Below are positions 23,109 through 35,809 of a stretch of 64,000 bases of DNA, one piece after another. Position 1 is the stretch's first letter, and every line of letters starts with the position of its first letter. Location: NCBI GenBank assembly GCA_949752735.1, contig OX457037.1, forward strand, positions 19,412,039 to 19,476,038, in the 5' to 3' direction. Under the pieces are notes generated by a model. That model did not search any database, was not told the origin of the DNA, and saw nothing but the letters and a program-made list of their open reading frames with translations. This DNA comes from Lumbricus terrestris (Eukaryota; Annelida; Clitellata; Crassiclitellata; Lumbricidae). The position numbers and the translations under genes are program-made.

Positions 23109-25634
23109 ATGATGGACGACGACGAGGTAACATGCCGACAGCCGAGACTTTTCGAGTTCAGCACGCCTGCTGATGTCTCTCCGCCTGCTGTGGGAAGAAC
23201 GACGATGGAGAAGCAGCCGAGCCGTGGCCGACTGATCGAGCTCATTTCTGACGATGGTGAGGAGCTGGTGGAGACGAGTCCCCGTGTGAAGACGGAGACA
23301 ACGGATTCGTCGAAGGAGTTGTTGGAGAACTTCGGAAGTCTCCTGCGGAACCGACCGACGCCAATGAAGCCGGGTCGATTCGACGGGACTGGGTCCCTGG
23401 AATCCTTTCTAGTACAATTCGAGGTATGCGCTCGTCACAATCGATGGACGGACGCGGACAAAGTGGATCATCTACGCTGCGCGCTAGAGAAGGCTGCGAC
23501 GCAACTTCTTTGGGATTTCGGCGCGCAAGCTGACGTAAGTTACGCCCAACTGGTGGAGCGTCTCCGACAGAGATATGGGACGGACGGACAAGCTGAGACG
23601 ATCCGTAGTCAGCTGTATTTTCGACGTCAAGGGGCCGGAGAAAGTTTGAGCGACTTATTACACGAGATTCGCAGACTCGTTGTATTGGCCTATCCTGTCC
23701 CGTCCAACGAGACGACGCAGATTATCGCAAGAGACTCGTTCCTGGAAGCTTTGCGAGACAGGGAGCTTTCGTTGAAAGTCAGGGAGCGTGAGCCGAAGAC
23801 TCTGGATGAGGCTTATCGGACCGCTCTACGCTTAGAGGCCTACCAGAGAGCCTCTGAGAACGACGATCATCGGAGACCGTCGAACCGTGTCCGTGGAACG
23901 CAAGAAGTCGAGCCGACCGACCAGCTCCAGTCGACCCTGGACCGCTTCTTGACGACACAGCGTGACGATCAGCGTCGTTGGCAGCGAGAAATGGAACGGA
24001 AGATGGACGAACAGTTCCGGGAGCTGCGGAACCAGTCTACGATCGACGACGATGGATCGAGACGAGATCAACGGCCTGGGGACCGCCGATTGAAAGATCG
24101 CCAGCCGGAGACTACGAGGAGAACCGTGACCTGTTATGGATGCGGTAGAGCCGGTCACGTGGTCCGAGATTGCCGTCAGCCGCGCCGTTTCCGGAACCGG
24201 CCGAGTGACGAGGAAACGACAGGAGGAGACGCACCTGCGCCATCGACATCCGTGGTGGTGAACCACACGACACGTCCGAAGCTGCCCGACCGCGCCAGCA
24301 GTAATGCCGTTTACGTTCGTGGAAGGATCAACGACCGACTGCAGATGTCTCTCATCGACACCGGATCCGAAGTGAGCCTGGTTCCGTCTTCAGCAGTGGA
24401 AGGGTTAGAACTCCGTTCTTGTACACGCTTGTTGATGGCTGCTAATGGCTCGAATATTAATGTTTTGGGCGAGGTCCGGTTACCCCTTAGATTTTGGGAT
24501 GGTTTTGAGGTCCATGCTAACTTTTTAGTCTCTGACCAGATTTCCGAACCGATGTTAGGAATGGATTTCTTGAGGGAACAGCGTTGTCGCTTGAGTTTTG
24601 GTAACGGGGCTCTGTTTATTGGTCGCAAACGTGTCCCCCTGGTGAGAGGGAATGGCTCAATGTGGTGCCGGCGTGTAAGTGTCGCCGAGGAAATAGAGTT
24701 ACCGCCCAAATGCCAAAGTGAGGTGCCTGTGAAAACCGTATACGGAGATTTGACCTCGGTGGCTCCCGCGTGGATGACGGAGGCTCACGAGATCCGTCCT
24801 GGAGTTCACCTTGCCCGTGTTGTGTTAGGCGATAAGACTAGCTCGCATGTGAGAATAGTGAACCTGAATGATAGTCCGGTTAGGTTTAACAAGGATACGT
24901 TCCTTGCAGGGTTACACCCAGTCGAAGTTGAGCCCGTTAGGATGGACGAAGAGAAGATTAGTGGGAATAAGGACGCTTCGCCTAGTGAGTTAATGTTAAC
25001 AGAGGATGTGTCGCCGGAAATCCAGGAACGGATCGGAAGTTCGTTAGAAAAGACGTCGGTGAGTACACATAAGGTTGAGACAGGAGATGCCCATCCGGTG
25101 AGACAAAGGTTGAGAAGTTACCCGCTGCCGCATAAGATTGTTATTGATAACCAGTTGGACAGTAAGCTTGCTGATGGAATTGTGGAACCAGTAGTTAAGC
25201 GAGAACAGTCTCTCAAGGTAGCACATATAGAGGTAACCTGTGGACATTTGGGTGTGCGCCGAACTAGGTGGCAGTTTAGACGCAGGACCTATTGGTTTGG
25301 TTGGTCGGGAGCCGTAGCGAGGTTTTGTCAGCGATGCTCTCCCTGCGCCCGATACCACCGAAGTCATCCGCCCTGGCAGGGTCCCTTGAAACCCTTACCC
25401 TGTGGGAAGCCTTGGGAGCGGTTTAGCATGGATAGCACTGGTCCCCACCCGCGTGGTCGTAGAATTTTGACGGTGATGGACGGGTTCGCTAAATTCGTAG
25501 ACGCCATTCCACTGGCTGATTATAAGGTTAATTCCGTGGCTCGGGTTGAGACAAGTTTTGGCGGGTTCCTTTTTGGGGAAAATCATAAGCAGCCATCAGA
25601 GTGTGACATTGCCACTCGAGTCCGTCGCTGCTGA
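23109..25634 (+). pseudogene. Fused gag-protease-truncated integrase ORF of the LTR element
   Basis: This 841-codon ORF opens with ATGATGGACGAC. Residues about 90-250 are a retrotransposon gag capsid region (PGRFDGTGSLESFLVQFE, LRQRYGT, LHEIRRLV). A CCHC knuckle CYGCGRAGHVVRDC is at 341-354. An aspartic protease with LIDTGSEVSL is at about 414-423, ending GMDFL near 486. The start of the reverse transcriptase region (ADGIVEP, about 686-692) is followed within some 15 residues by the integrase zinc-binding segment (HLGV, then CQRCSPC) and the first catalytic-core Asp (FSMDSTG, about 775). The remaining integrase is lost and an unrelated 25-residue tail ends the frame. The palm, including the YXDD box, and RNase H are therefore missing while the frame stays open. 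It can supply at most gag and protease functions. Confidence 0.88.
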
Positions 25635-25639
25635 TGCTT

Positions 25640-26185
25640 CGTCGCCGGCGACTGTGAATTTCCAGGATGGCCGACCAAAGCGTACGGTCCGTCGTCCGGC
25701 TCGCTACGAATAGACGTTTAATGTGAAAAGAGACTTGAACTCTGAGACTTGTTGGTGCAATGGACTATGGACATTTGTGAACGCTCAAGTTGTTGCGTTG
25801 TTTAATTATACGTTGTTATGTGTGGCCCGTTGGCCGTTTCTCGCTTTTGAAATGTGTATAACTCGTGCTTTTTCGTCAGTTTGGCCCGTTGGCCGTGTCT
25901 CGTTACGATGAAGCTTAGCGTAAAGTGTTGTGGCTCGTTGGCCCATTTTTATGGACTCTTTGCATAATGAACGATGGACATTTCGTGGACGTTGGTCCTT
26001 TCTTTTGTTTGGTTCCGCTTCTGTTGTTACGACTTGCAAGTCGTTCGAGGGCAGAATTGTTGCCATTGGCCCGTTGGCCGGTTACTGTATAATGCGGACG
26101 GTCTAGGGGGTTCCCTGTTTCCGGGAGGGTGTGTGGGCCCTGACCCCTCGAAATAGGGACATTTCGAATCGTGGTGGGAGGAAGA
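25640..26185 (+). other. 3' internal untranslated part of the LTR element with GGCCCGTTGGCC repeats
   Basis: No ORF is credible here. GGCCCGTTGGCCG occurs at 25823-25835, 25883-25895 and 26068-26080, with a variant GGCTCGTTGGCCC at about 25932. The last 14 bases form the purine-rich tract before the 3' LTR. Confidence 0.6.
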
Positions 26186-27240
26186 TGTGGCGAAATTCGC
26201 CTGAGCCGCCTCCGCGGTCTTGTTTACGCCGTCGATTGGCTTCGTGGGCGGTCGATTCGCGTCGTCGTTCGCTCGTGCCTAGAGGTCCCCTCCCCTCCTC
26301 CCTTGCCTCCTCGCACCTGTCGGATCTTTTGGCGCGAAGTCCCCCCTGTGGTGCGCATGCGCGGATCTTTTGGCGCGAAGTCCCCCCTGTGGTGCGCATG
26401 CGCGGATCTTTTGGCGCGAAGTCCCCCCTGTAGTGCGCATGCGCGGATCTTTTGGCGCGAAGTCCCCCCTGTAGTGCGCATGCGCGGATCTTTTGGCGCG
26501 AAGTCCCCCCTGTGGTGCGCATGCGCGGATCTTTTGGCGCGAAGTCCCCCCTGTGGTGCGCATGCGCGGATCTTTTGGCGCGAAGTCCCCCCTGTGGTGC
26601 GCATGCGCGGATCTTTTGGCGCGAAGTCCCCCCTGTAGTGCGCATGCGCGGATCTTTTGGCGCGAAGTCCCCCCTGTAGTGCGCATGCGCGGATCTTTTG
26701 GCGCGAAGTCCCCCCTGTAGTGCGCATGCGCGGATCTTTGCCCGCCAGGTCCCCTCGCACCTGTCCGGACCTCTGACGTCGGACCCCCTGTAGTGCGCAT
26801 GCGCGGATCTTTTGGCGCCAAGTCCCCTGTCCCCTAGGACACGTATAAATAGGACCGCCGCCCGCATGCATCAGCTCAGTTGTCACCGGGAAGTCTGCGG
26901 GAGCTGCCGTTGGGTACATGACAGCTCAGTTGTCACCGGGAAGTCTGCGGGAGCTGCCGTTGGGTACATGACCGTCCGCTGCTGGGGAACGATAGTTCGC
27001 GGTATATCACGTGCATGCCTGCTGCTGATGTGTGGAGTTGTGATTGACAATATATCGTCTGAAAACATCTGTTGTCTTCGTGTCTTCGTGCGGTCGGGGA
27101 AGACTGTTAAGCCCTTCGAAAGACGACGGAGGCCGGACTTGCGCCCACCTGGAGCGACACGCAAGCCTTACCACCTGGTGGGAGAGATCGTCATCCACTC
27201 TCCCGTCAGCCGCTAGAGGGCGCGGGCGGTTTCCGTTACA
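26186..27240 (+). repeat. 3' LTR with 41-bp minisatellite (10 copies)
   Basis: The LTR is 1055 bp, exactly 205 bp (5 x 41) longer than the 5' LTR. Ten units run from 26323 to 26732. The TATA box and 51-bp duplication are conserved. By the GTGGTG/GTAGTG variant the units read G-G-A-A-G-G-G-A-A-A, against G-G-A-A-G in the 5' LTR. Confidence 0.9.
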
Positions 27241-27706
27241 CTATGAAATAATTTTTAGATTAAAATCACAATTTATGACACTTCGCTGTTTGGTATACAA
27301 GCTTGTCATGCAAGTATAGGCTATTAATTAGGCCTAATCATTTATAATATCCATTAGGGTCTATACATCATGGTTAGGCTAATCAATAAATTTTAGCCGC
27401 TGTTTTTGCTTCCACGTTCACACAACCTTCGGCCTAATTGTAATTCGACGTTCTGAATGTCCAAACATAGAGAAGTTCTTTCTAGGTTTTATTGCTAGAA
27501 TGCTTTTACACTTAACATTTGTTCTGCATTGGGCTAGTTTTCACTTATATTGCTATACTTTATTATTACTTCTATGCATTATAATTGTCGAAGTGCGTTT
27601 GCAAATGGCCGGAGTAATGAAGGCTACACTTACTTACTTACTTAATATTATAAGGTTTGTGTACATCACTAGAGGTACTCAAACATAGATTACGTATTGT
27701 TGAAAT

Positions 27707-27720
27707 ATTTCTATGGTAAC
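27707..27720 (+). promoter_or_regulatory. RFX X-box-like site upstream of the DUF4515 coiled-coil gene
   Basis: ATTTCTATGGTAAC matches the X-box consensus GTHNYYATRRNAAC at 13 of 14 positions and lies 164 bp before the start codon at 27884. X-boxes bind RFX factors at ciliary gene promoters. The match is by eye and binding is unproven. Confidence 0.45.
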
Positions 27721-27883
27721 CAACACGTGTTTATCATTGAAGTCATCGTGTTTTTAAAAGTATTTCGGTGTGATTTAGATGGTTATTTTGAGCAAAGAAC
27801 GATATTTGCGATTTTTATCATTTGTTAACTCGTGAAAATGTTTTAAAAGCACGTCGACCTTTTTAGTTATTGTAGACCTAATT

Positions 27884-30800
27884 ATGCCGGCGAAAGTAAA
27901 AAAGGGAGTAGATGCAAAGAAGGGCACGGTTGGCAAAGTAGGGAAAGATGAAGCGAAGAAAGTACCCGATAAACAAGAGGAGCCGGAAGCAACAGAAAAG
28001 GAGTTACTACTTAAGGAAGAGTAAGCTGATTTGTTTTATTTTGTAAAGTAACGGAATGCTGATGTGGCAATTGAACATTTGCATTTTTGTTGTCTTTGCA
28101 TTTTCATCCGCACTCATGTCATTATGTTATCGTTTTAGAATACACTCATTCCTAAAAGTGTTTAAGTAAGTAAGTAAGTAAGTATATACTTTATTGAACC
28201 GCCTGCAAACGCACTGCGGGAACAATGTACAAGAACAGAATAATTAATGCAAGTATACAATCAAGACAAATAGAAATATGCAATTCAATAAACACATGAT
28301 ACAACTACATAATAGACATGTTGTGAACATTACAGGAGAGAACTTAGGCTAGACCAAATATATATATATATATATATTGTCACTTGAATAGCATCCGTGT
28401 TATAAAGCCACATCTGGTAAGTGCGTCTGCATGAGGAATCTCACGGTTATGAGAACGAGGACGGAGAGAGTAGGTAGCATTTTTAATGGGAGGTAATAGA
28501 GGAGCAAGGACGTGGCTTGGGTTGCAGAGCACAAAAGAGAAGAGGGAGGAATCAGCGTGGCCACAGAGGTCATCGAGCGACTTCTGGTCGGCAGGAAGAA
28601 AGTTGAGCCGCACCATTTTCCGTATTATTGCATTAATACGCGCGCGCTGGCCAGAATTAGCAAAGCCAAACCAAGCAGGGGAGGCATACATAAGGCGAGC
28701 CAATGTGGTGGACTGAACTACATTATGCAAGCGTGTCCCGGAGAGGCCATGAGCTACAAGAACACGTATCGCATAGAGCGATTGACAAGCCTTAATGCAT
28801 CAACATCAACCATCAATTGCCTGCAGATTTGAAATAGCAGGATGGTAACAAGGAAGGCCGAAGGGATGAATGCCCCGCCATTAGGGACACCTGGGAATGT
28901 CTTTACATGATGGTGGTACGAGAAAACGGTACTGAGATCACCCCTCACCCCACCCCTACTGAACTTAGGCAGAGACTACTCCCAGTACTGGACACAGGTC
29001 GACAACATTACATCTTCGTGTGGATAGTACCAGTTCTATCACCATATTCATTAAATATCGTCATCATGTACGGTATTTGCTTTCTGGATCTGCCACTTCC
29101 AAGTAGCATTTGTACTCTACACCATAGGATGTATTATTTCGAGAACAACGAATGGAGTGAAAATGAATGCTTGGATATAGCTATCTACTCAATAATTCAC
29201 ATCTGATACACACTTTATCAGATGTATGTGTGTATCTATAATTCTATATGTTTGTATGCCTGTATGTACCATGTATGCAGTTGTGTGTTTGTGCATGGAT
29301 AGTTGTATACTTGTGTCCAAGGGCGGATACAGAAATTTTCGAAGGGGGGAGGGCGAAATTTAGGGTCTTGGGTTGTGACAGGGGAAAAATTCATTTTGTC
29401 TTGGTTGCCAAAAATCTGATGACCTTTTTTTACAAGTAATTCGTCCAATTTCCGAGAAAAAAGATACCGTTTCAGCCGCCAAAGAATGAGAATATAATAC
29501 TTATCCAACCTTTTGTAATAACACAAATAAAACAATGACGCGGACATGAGCTTAATACATGTCCAGTCTTGCCTGACACATGTTACCACATTAAAATATG
29601 AAAAAATGATTAAACAAGAGAACAGGGGTAAACTTAACTATGCAGATAGCCTGATATTTGTATGGATATTGGTGCCATTGAAACTTACTTGAGACCTTGT
29701 AAAATGCATATGGCAATCTGTAACTACAGTGCAGATGAGGTTTTTAAACCAACTCTTGTGTAATTAGAAGCGCAAACATGAGATATAGATTGGAGAGTTG
29801 TGCAAATTGTGTTGAACATGTGAAGGTACAACATAACTTTACATTGGCGGAGACTTGCGAGGGACGATTCTGATTTCTGACAACCTCTTTTTAGTCATCC
29901 GTCTGAAATGTCGATGGAAAAATCTAATTTTCTCTGCGAAAAAAAGTAGTCATCACCTCGTCTCCTCGTTTTTCTTCATCGCTGTTTCGTGAAGTGTGTA
30001 TGTACATGATGACCTAACACTTACCGATTACCGATTGGGGGGGGGGACAAATGCATGGGCCGTCCCCCCGCCACATCTATTGAGGGGGACCGTCCCCTCT
30101 GTCCCCCCCTAAATCTCCGCCCATGTAACTTTACCCCAATACGTTTTGAAAATTAGCACGATTTATTGATGTGGTCCTTCTAGGCTAAGTGACTATTATA
30201 AAAAGAAGAGCACTTCCTTAATTAAGCTAACTATGAAGCAGTCATAGGTATGAAGTGCTAGCGACTTCATTTTCTCAGCCTTGGCATATGAGGCGTCTCA
30301 TGTACGCTGTCGGTGTATTCATCGTAGCTGAGTTGGCTAGGGGCACATGTGTAGCAGAAATCTCGACTAAAATCTCTGTCCTGGCAGTGATTTGAACCCC
30401 CTACCTTTCGATTGGCAATACAGCACGCTACCCACTAGACTACCATGCACCCCAGGTCCCCCACGACCATCTGATTCAGAAGGTTGTGGCACCCCTAAGA
30501 AATTTACATATTATTCTTTTTAATTATGGTAATTTTGCGGCTTATCTTTTGTTTTAGATTGGAAGCTATCAACCAAGAACTGGAAGATTCGAAGGCTAAA
30601 GTTGTTCAATTGTATTCTTTGATGCCGAATTTATAGTTAGGAATTGACTTAAAGAAAAAAGGACTATAGAGTTTTTAAGTGGGTATATGACAATAAATGG
30701 GTAAATGAATTAATGGAAAATGTGTGTGTGTGTGTGTGTAAGTGTTCATCATGTGATAGAAAAGAGAAGATAGAGAAAAGTGAAGGACAAAAGAAGACAA

Positions 30801-33800
30801 GAGATAGAAGAGCAATCCTTAGGCTCTAAGGTTCATGACTGAGCCTTGAAGATCAGAGTGAGGATCTTAAATTGTATGCGAGAATGGAGAGGAAGCCAGT
30901 GAAATTCATCAAGCATGCTTGTTCTTATATTATGTACATGCAGTGCTCAAAGTGGGGAAATATAAGTGGCTGGACGCCCCTTACCTTTCCTAAAGAAGTG
31001 CATGGACACTCCTTACATTTTCAGGCTGTGCTGGCCAATAAGTGGCAGGACGGCGCTCAGATTTTAAAATAAGTGCATGGACGCCGTCCATGACCGTCCA
31101 CTGGTCTTTTCTACACGAATTTCGATAATTAATTTCAATGCTAGATTAACAATATTTTTACTGATCTTTGTGAGCTGCTCGATTAGATTAGATTTTAATC
31201 TTTCCGAAAGTTCCTTAATCTCTCTGATTAGACGACGAGACAACGAATGGCTTCAGGATGAAGCGAGGAAAGTACGACTTGAAAATGTAAGTCAAAGTAG
31301 TTGTTCTCATCACTTTTTCTGTCAAGTTCTTTTCTGAATTCTTTCTTCAAGTCTATTATTTCTCTGTATTACAGCCTTCTTCTAATATTGTCTGCCCTAC
31401 GGCAAGTCCACGATTCCGATGACGTCATTCTTGTCCATTCTGTGCTCCTTTCCTTGATTATTTTTACAGAGCTTTTTAACGTGCAGTTGTACACAAAATG
31501 TTCGGCATGGCTGTGTTACGGCGCCATAGAAATCGTCATTGTTATTATTACTATTCTTCTATTGATCTGGGCTGTACACCTGCCGTACTCTGTCATCAAA
31601 CTGCCAAGACAATAAAACTGGAGTACCTGCTCAATCACTTCGCCATTACTGTGAAGTCATGATATTGATTAAAGAGTTCGTGGGCTGCCGAGCTGTTTTT
31701 TCATACAGATTGCTGTTCAATTGAAATACATTTTGTTTTCAGCCACAATATTGATTACCGTAAGGTGTTCGATGTTTCAACCAGATGTGACGTTGCTGTC
31801 GCCTTCTGTCTATGTCTATTCTGCTGCTATTGATTTTCTCATTTAAAAGTTATTAATCTGCTGCAGAAATAATAATGTCATAAGTTTAGTCAATATGAAA
31901 ATTGTAGGATAGTGACTGCGGTGGGATCAGACGAAGATTTATGTGGACTTAGAGTGTGCAGTTATAACTTCACTATTGGTTCTTAAGAAAGACTATAGGG
32001 GGGGGGGGGAAATTGAGTCAGCACATGCACCTGATATTCTCACACTGAGTTTAATGTTGTGCAGACAGGCTCCATGCACTTTACATTGTAATATTTGTGC
32101 ATTGTAATATTTTTGCATTGTAATATTTTTGCATTGTATCATTTTTGCATTGTAGTATTCTTTTTTTCTATGCCATTGATCATTTGTCTTACTGTCTGTA
32201 TCCGCCCGTTTCGATCACCTGTGCCACCAGATTCAGCCTTTGCAACAATCCCTGACTCCATCAACCTGCCCTCTGTTTGGTCTACCCCTATAATGCTGCC
32301 AATCATTCGTGACATGATCTGTTTACAGATCAGTCTGCTATTGTTTACTGCACGGATGTGTAGGTTCCTTTTCGTTACTTGTCGCATGATAATTCCGGTG
32401 AACAGTGAGCTGAACTCTTCTTCACAGTTCTTTATTTGATATTTACTGCTGTCATCTTCTGCATAGGATCCTTGTGTAGCATCTCTTCACATTGCTCTCT
32501 CGGCTCCTCCGAATATTCCTAAAACCCATGGGCGTAACTTTCCCCAGAAAAGTGGTGGTGACTATTCCTTTGCCCACAACTTCTCCTTTCCCTTCTTTTA
32601 TCCGACTTCCTATACCCTTCCCTAGATACAACTTTTTTATGAACTCTGGTTAGAACTCTCTCACTCCCTTCCTTCTCCATTTTTTCACTCTTTACCCCTC
32701 CCCCGTCTATATAGGTGGTGCGCTTCACGATATTTCCACTCACGGATCATGAATTTCAGTGTTTGAAACAGTTAATTCTTTCGCAGATTTTTATCAAGAT
32801 TCCTCCTATTCAATTCGTCTGACTTTAATTCTATCTCAAAGCAGTGCTACAAAGAACTGGTTGTAGTTACCATCACGCTAATCCAGCGGGCAACTTGAAA
32901 AACGACGGATTCGATTGTTCAAGTGATTTCAAATGCGCTCCTCTACATACAACAGTTTACTTATCAATTTTAAAAATTTACTTATATCCTGTAAAATCGA
33001 ATGTAGCCTAATATCTGGCCCTGAGATGAACTGTCTTCTCCCTCTCTAAAACAGTGCTCTTTTCCCCATCTATATAATTATAGGCCTATACTATGTATAC
33101 TATAATAGGATATATGAATAAACCTATATTTCATAAGTCGCAGCTGTCTTAATAATTTTTTTTGTCCGCTCTCTAATCTGACCAGCCAGTCTTAATACAT
33201 GGGCGGAGTTTGGTTTCCGTTCTTGGGCCTTCTTGGGGGTGGGCTAACGCCAGTAACCCCAGGAAAAGATACCATTTTCATGGTAAAAAAAGCTGAATCT
33301 GGGCCTTCTTGGGAGCTTAGCCCCCCCCTTGTCCGTGATAAACTCCGCCCATGTCTTAATAGGATGATTATTAATTTATTGTACGTCACATTCCTCCTAA
33401 CACCGTCCTTGATCCGACTGTGCAGAAAAGTTTTCTGGCAGCGACCAACTTTAAATAATTATGTGCTGTGGTCTTCAGTTGAATCAGACTCAAATAGTAG
33501 GTCTATAAGGTTCCAGCATCCATTTATTCGCGCAATTGTAACGTCCAAGAGATAGTCGTCAAGCTTGCTGACCCTTCCCTACAGTCTGAGCCAACTTTTG
33601 CCTGCTTAAGGTAGCTCTACGGTGGTTCCATCAATGCTATTTTGATAGTAATAAAGGTTGTGTTGTGCCTCGGAACCCTAACGAGAATTACTTCACGTTC
33701 GATTCCTCCCGAAGTCTAAAGTGGAAAGGGAATTCCTTCCCTTCCCTCCTTAGGATTTACAACCATAACTGTGAAAGTCAACACACTGTGGAGGCCTCTA

Positions 33801-34434
33801 TCAGCATTGGCGCTATATGCGATGTTAATCAGGAATAGCCTACAATTATGTTAGACAGCCAAATGCTCTCATGTTATTAAAAATATTTCTTTGTCAGACC
33901 AAAAAAGTGGTGGTGACTATCACCACCACTTTTAAAAGTGGTGGTGACTGGACACCACCGTCACAATAGAACGTTACGCCTATGCTAAAACCTATTCCTT
34001 TTTGTTTCCCTGAGCATCTCCTTGCCACAGTCAATGTTCCAGGTGCTTATCCTTGATAAAGAAATTCTCCCTCATTCTCAATAACCTAACCCTCCAACTT
34101 CATTGAGGTCAGGTTCTCTTTCAGTTCAAATATCAGTGATTTGGTCTACGTGGAGAATTTCCACAGAACGTTTTCTCTGTGGTTTCTATTTCTCCATCAC
34201 TTAGAGGTATGCCTATGCCATCCGCAAACCCAAGGGACTGTTTGTTGCTTCTGTAACCATGCACCACAATTCCTGTTTTATTGCCTTGAATTTATTTAGT
34301 CTCTAGTCTACTGATCCATTCCAGTAGATATGTAATGTCTTTTGCTAGCATGTTATATGGTCCGTCTGTCTTAGGCCTCTTGCTTGTTGAACCAGATGAA
34401 GAAGAGGAAGTTGTTCTTGTTGATGATGATGATG

Positions 34435-34468
<34 letters not shown>

Positions 34469-35773
34469 CGATGACGACGACGACGACGACGACGACGACG
34501 ATAACGACGACGACGACGATGATGATGATGATGATGATGATAATGATAATGATAACGACGACGACGATGATGATGATGACGATGACGATGATGATGACGA
34601 TGACGATGATGATAACGACGATGATGTTAATGGTGTTGATAGCAATTTCTATGGCACAGTTACACAGCCATGCCCTTACAAGTTATTGTTCTAGCACTAA
34701 AGTTGTCTATCTTTGTTCTCCAAATTCTGTAAATGTCTTGAATACTTTCGCATGATTAGCGTTTCTATGTGATGCAAGGCCGTAGCCAGGATTTTATTTG
34801 GGGGGGGGGGGTGTTTCTTCAGTTTCCCGTCCGAAAAAATTGATCACCTTTTTTTAAATCATCCGACCGAAATCAATTCATTCTGTTTTTCACATTTTTT
34901 CATTTGGGGAGGGGGGGCGTTTTCATGGTTTTATTTCATGGTTTTTACATCATTTGCTAGCAAATGCATTCTATTATTTTTTACTTTCTACATTTCGGGG
35001 GTGTTCAAACACCCAAAACACCCCCTATAGCTACGGCTTTGATGTGATGTGAACTGTTTATAAATGCGTTCTGAACAGCATGAATACATGGCTTACATGG
35101 AGAAGAAGGCGACCAAGCGACAGACGGCCATTATTTCGCTGAGCGACCAACATCAGAAGGAATTGGAAGATCTAAAGATGGAACAGAAGAAGATGACAGA
35201 AGACTTTGAAAAGAAGAAAGAAGGTCAGATCATATGATAGGGAAATGGGTGATTTATAAATGTTTAATTGGATTAAATTCAAAATTTTGTAGGGTAAGGC
35301 ACGGTCAGCATAGAAACTGAGGTACTGAGGTACTGAGTTGAGTAATCTGAGAACAATAGTTAGGCAAACAGGTAGGCAGGCTAACTGCCTGACATATAGA
35401 CAGTGTGGAAGTGAGAGTGAGAGTGGTGGAGGCTGGGAAGGGGAGTGGAATTTAGGGAGTAAAGATTTAGGAGTGTAGAAATCGGGGAGAGGGGCTGAAG
35501 AGTGGCTGGATGTTGACTAGTTGAGGGATGGAAAGGTGAGGAGGAGGAATAGCGAAATGGAGGCACAGAAATAATAATAATGATAATAAAAATAATAATA
35601 ACATTTGTTTCAACACCCCTCGCTGATGATTGTGCGCCTCAAATTTGTGGCTTTTAGGTGTACATTTTCCAACTGGGATCTTGATGAATAGGATCCATTC
35701 CAGACAAATCTGATTTTATCGAGAGTGTAGGCTACGTTGAAGTCCCCGAGGGATCATGTTTACTTCGAGGCAA

Positions 35774-35809
<36 letters not shown>

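Larger units (their letters stand above)
22199..27240 (+). mobile_element. Ty3/gypsy-like LTR retrotransposon, defective for reverse transcriptase
   Basis: The complete insertion has a 5' LTR at 22199-23048, an internal region, and a 3' LTR at 26186-27240. A 4-bp target duplication ctat flanks it (22195-22198 and 27241-27244). LTRs begin TGTGGCG and end GTTACA. The primer-binding region starts TGGTACCAGAAGTGGGG just after the 5' LTR, and a purine tract GGTGGGAGGAAGA precedes the 3' LTR. Outside the minisatellite I noticed only one LTR mismatch (cgtctg at 22866 versus catctg), so the insertion looks recent. Reverse transcriptase and RNase H are absent, so any movement would need enzymes supplied by a relative. 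Confidence 0.92.

Noticed and set aside
26103..26867. Long reverse-strand frame (254 codons) with repeated RAKRSAHAHYRGDFAPKDP-like units, and its forward counterparts
   Set aside because: It is a translation of the 41-bp LTR minisatellite; three units (123 bp) keep frame on both strands. No homology and no independent promoter logic.
29318..30125. A single 0.8-kb hAT-like element (CAAGGGCGG ... CCGCCCATG)
   Set aside because: The ends are similar to neighbouring MITE families, but the flanking octamers (cttgtgtc and taacttta) do not match and the interior is not clearly one unit.
30380..30457. A functional tRNA gene
   Set aside because: Box A and B similarities are present but the acceptor arms do not pair and unrelated sequence follows; better explained as a SINE head.
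34335..34694. Poly-Asp protein on the plus strand and poly-Ser on the minus strand
   Set aside because: Both are readings of the (GAT/GAC)n microsatellite inside an intron.
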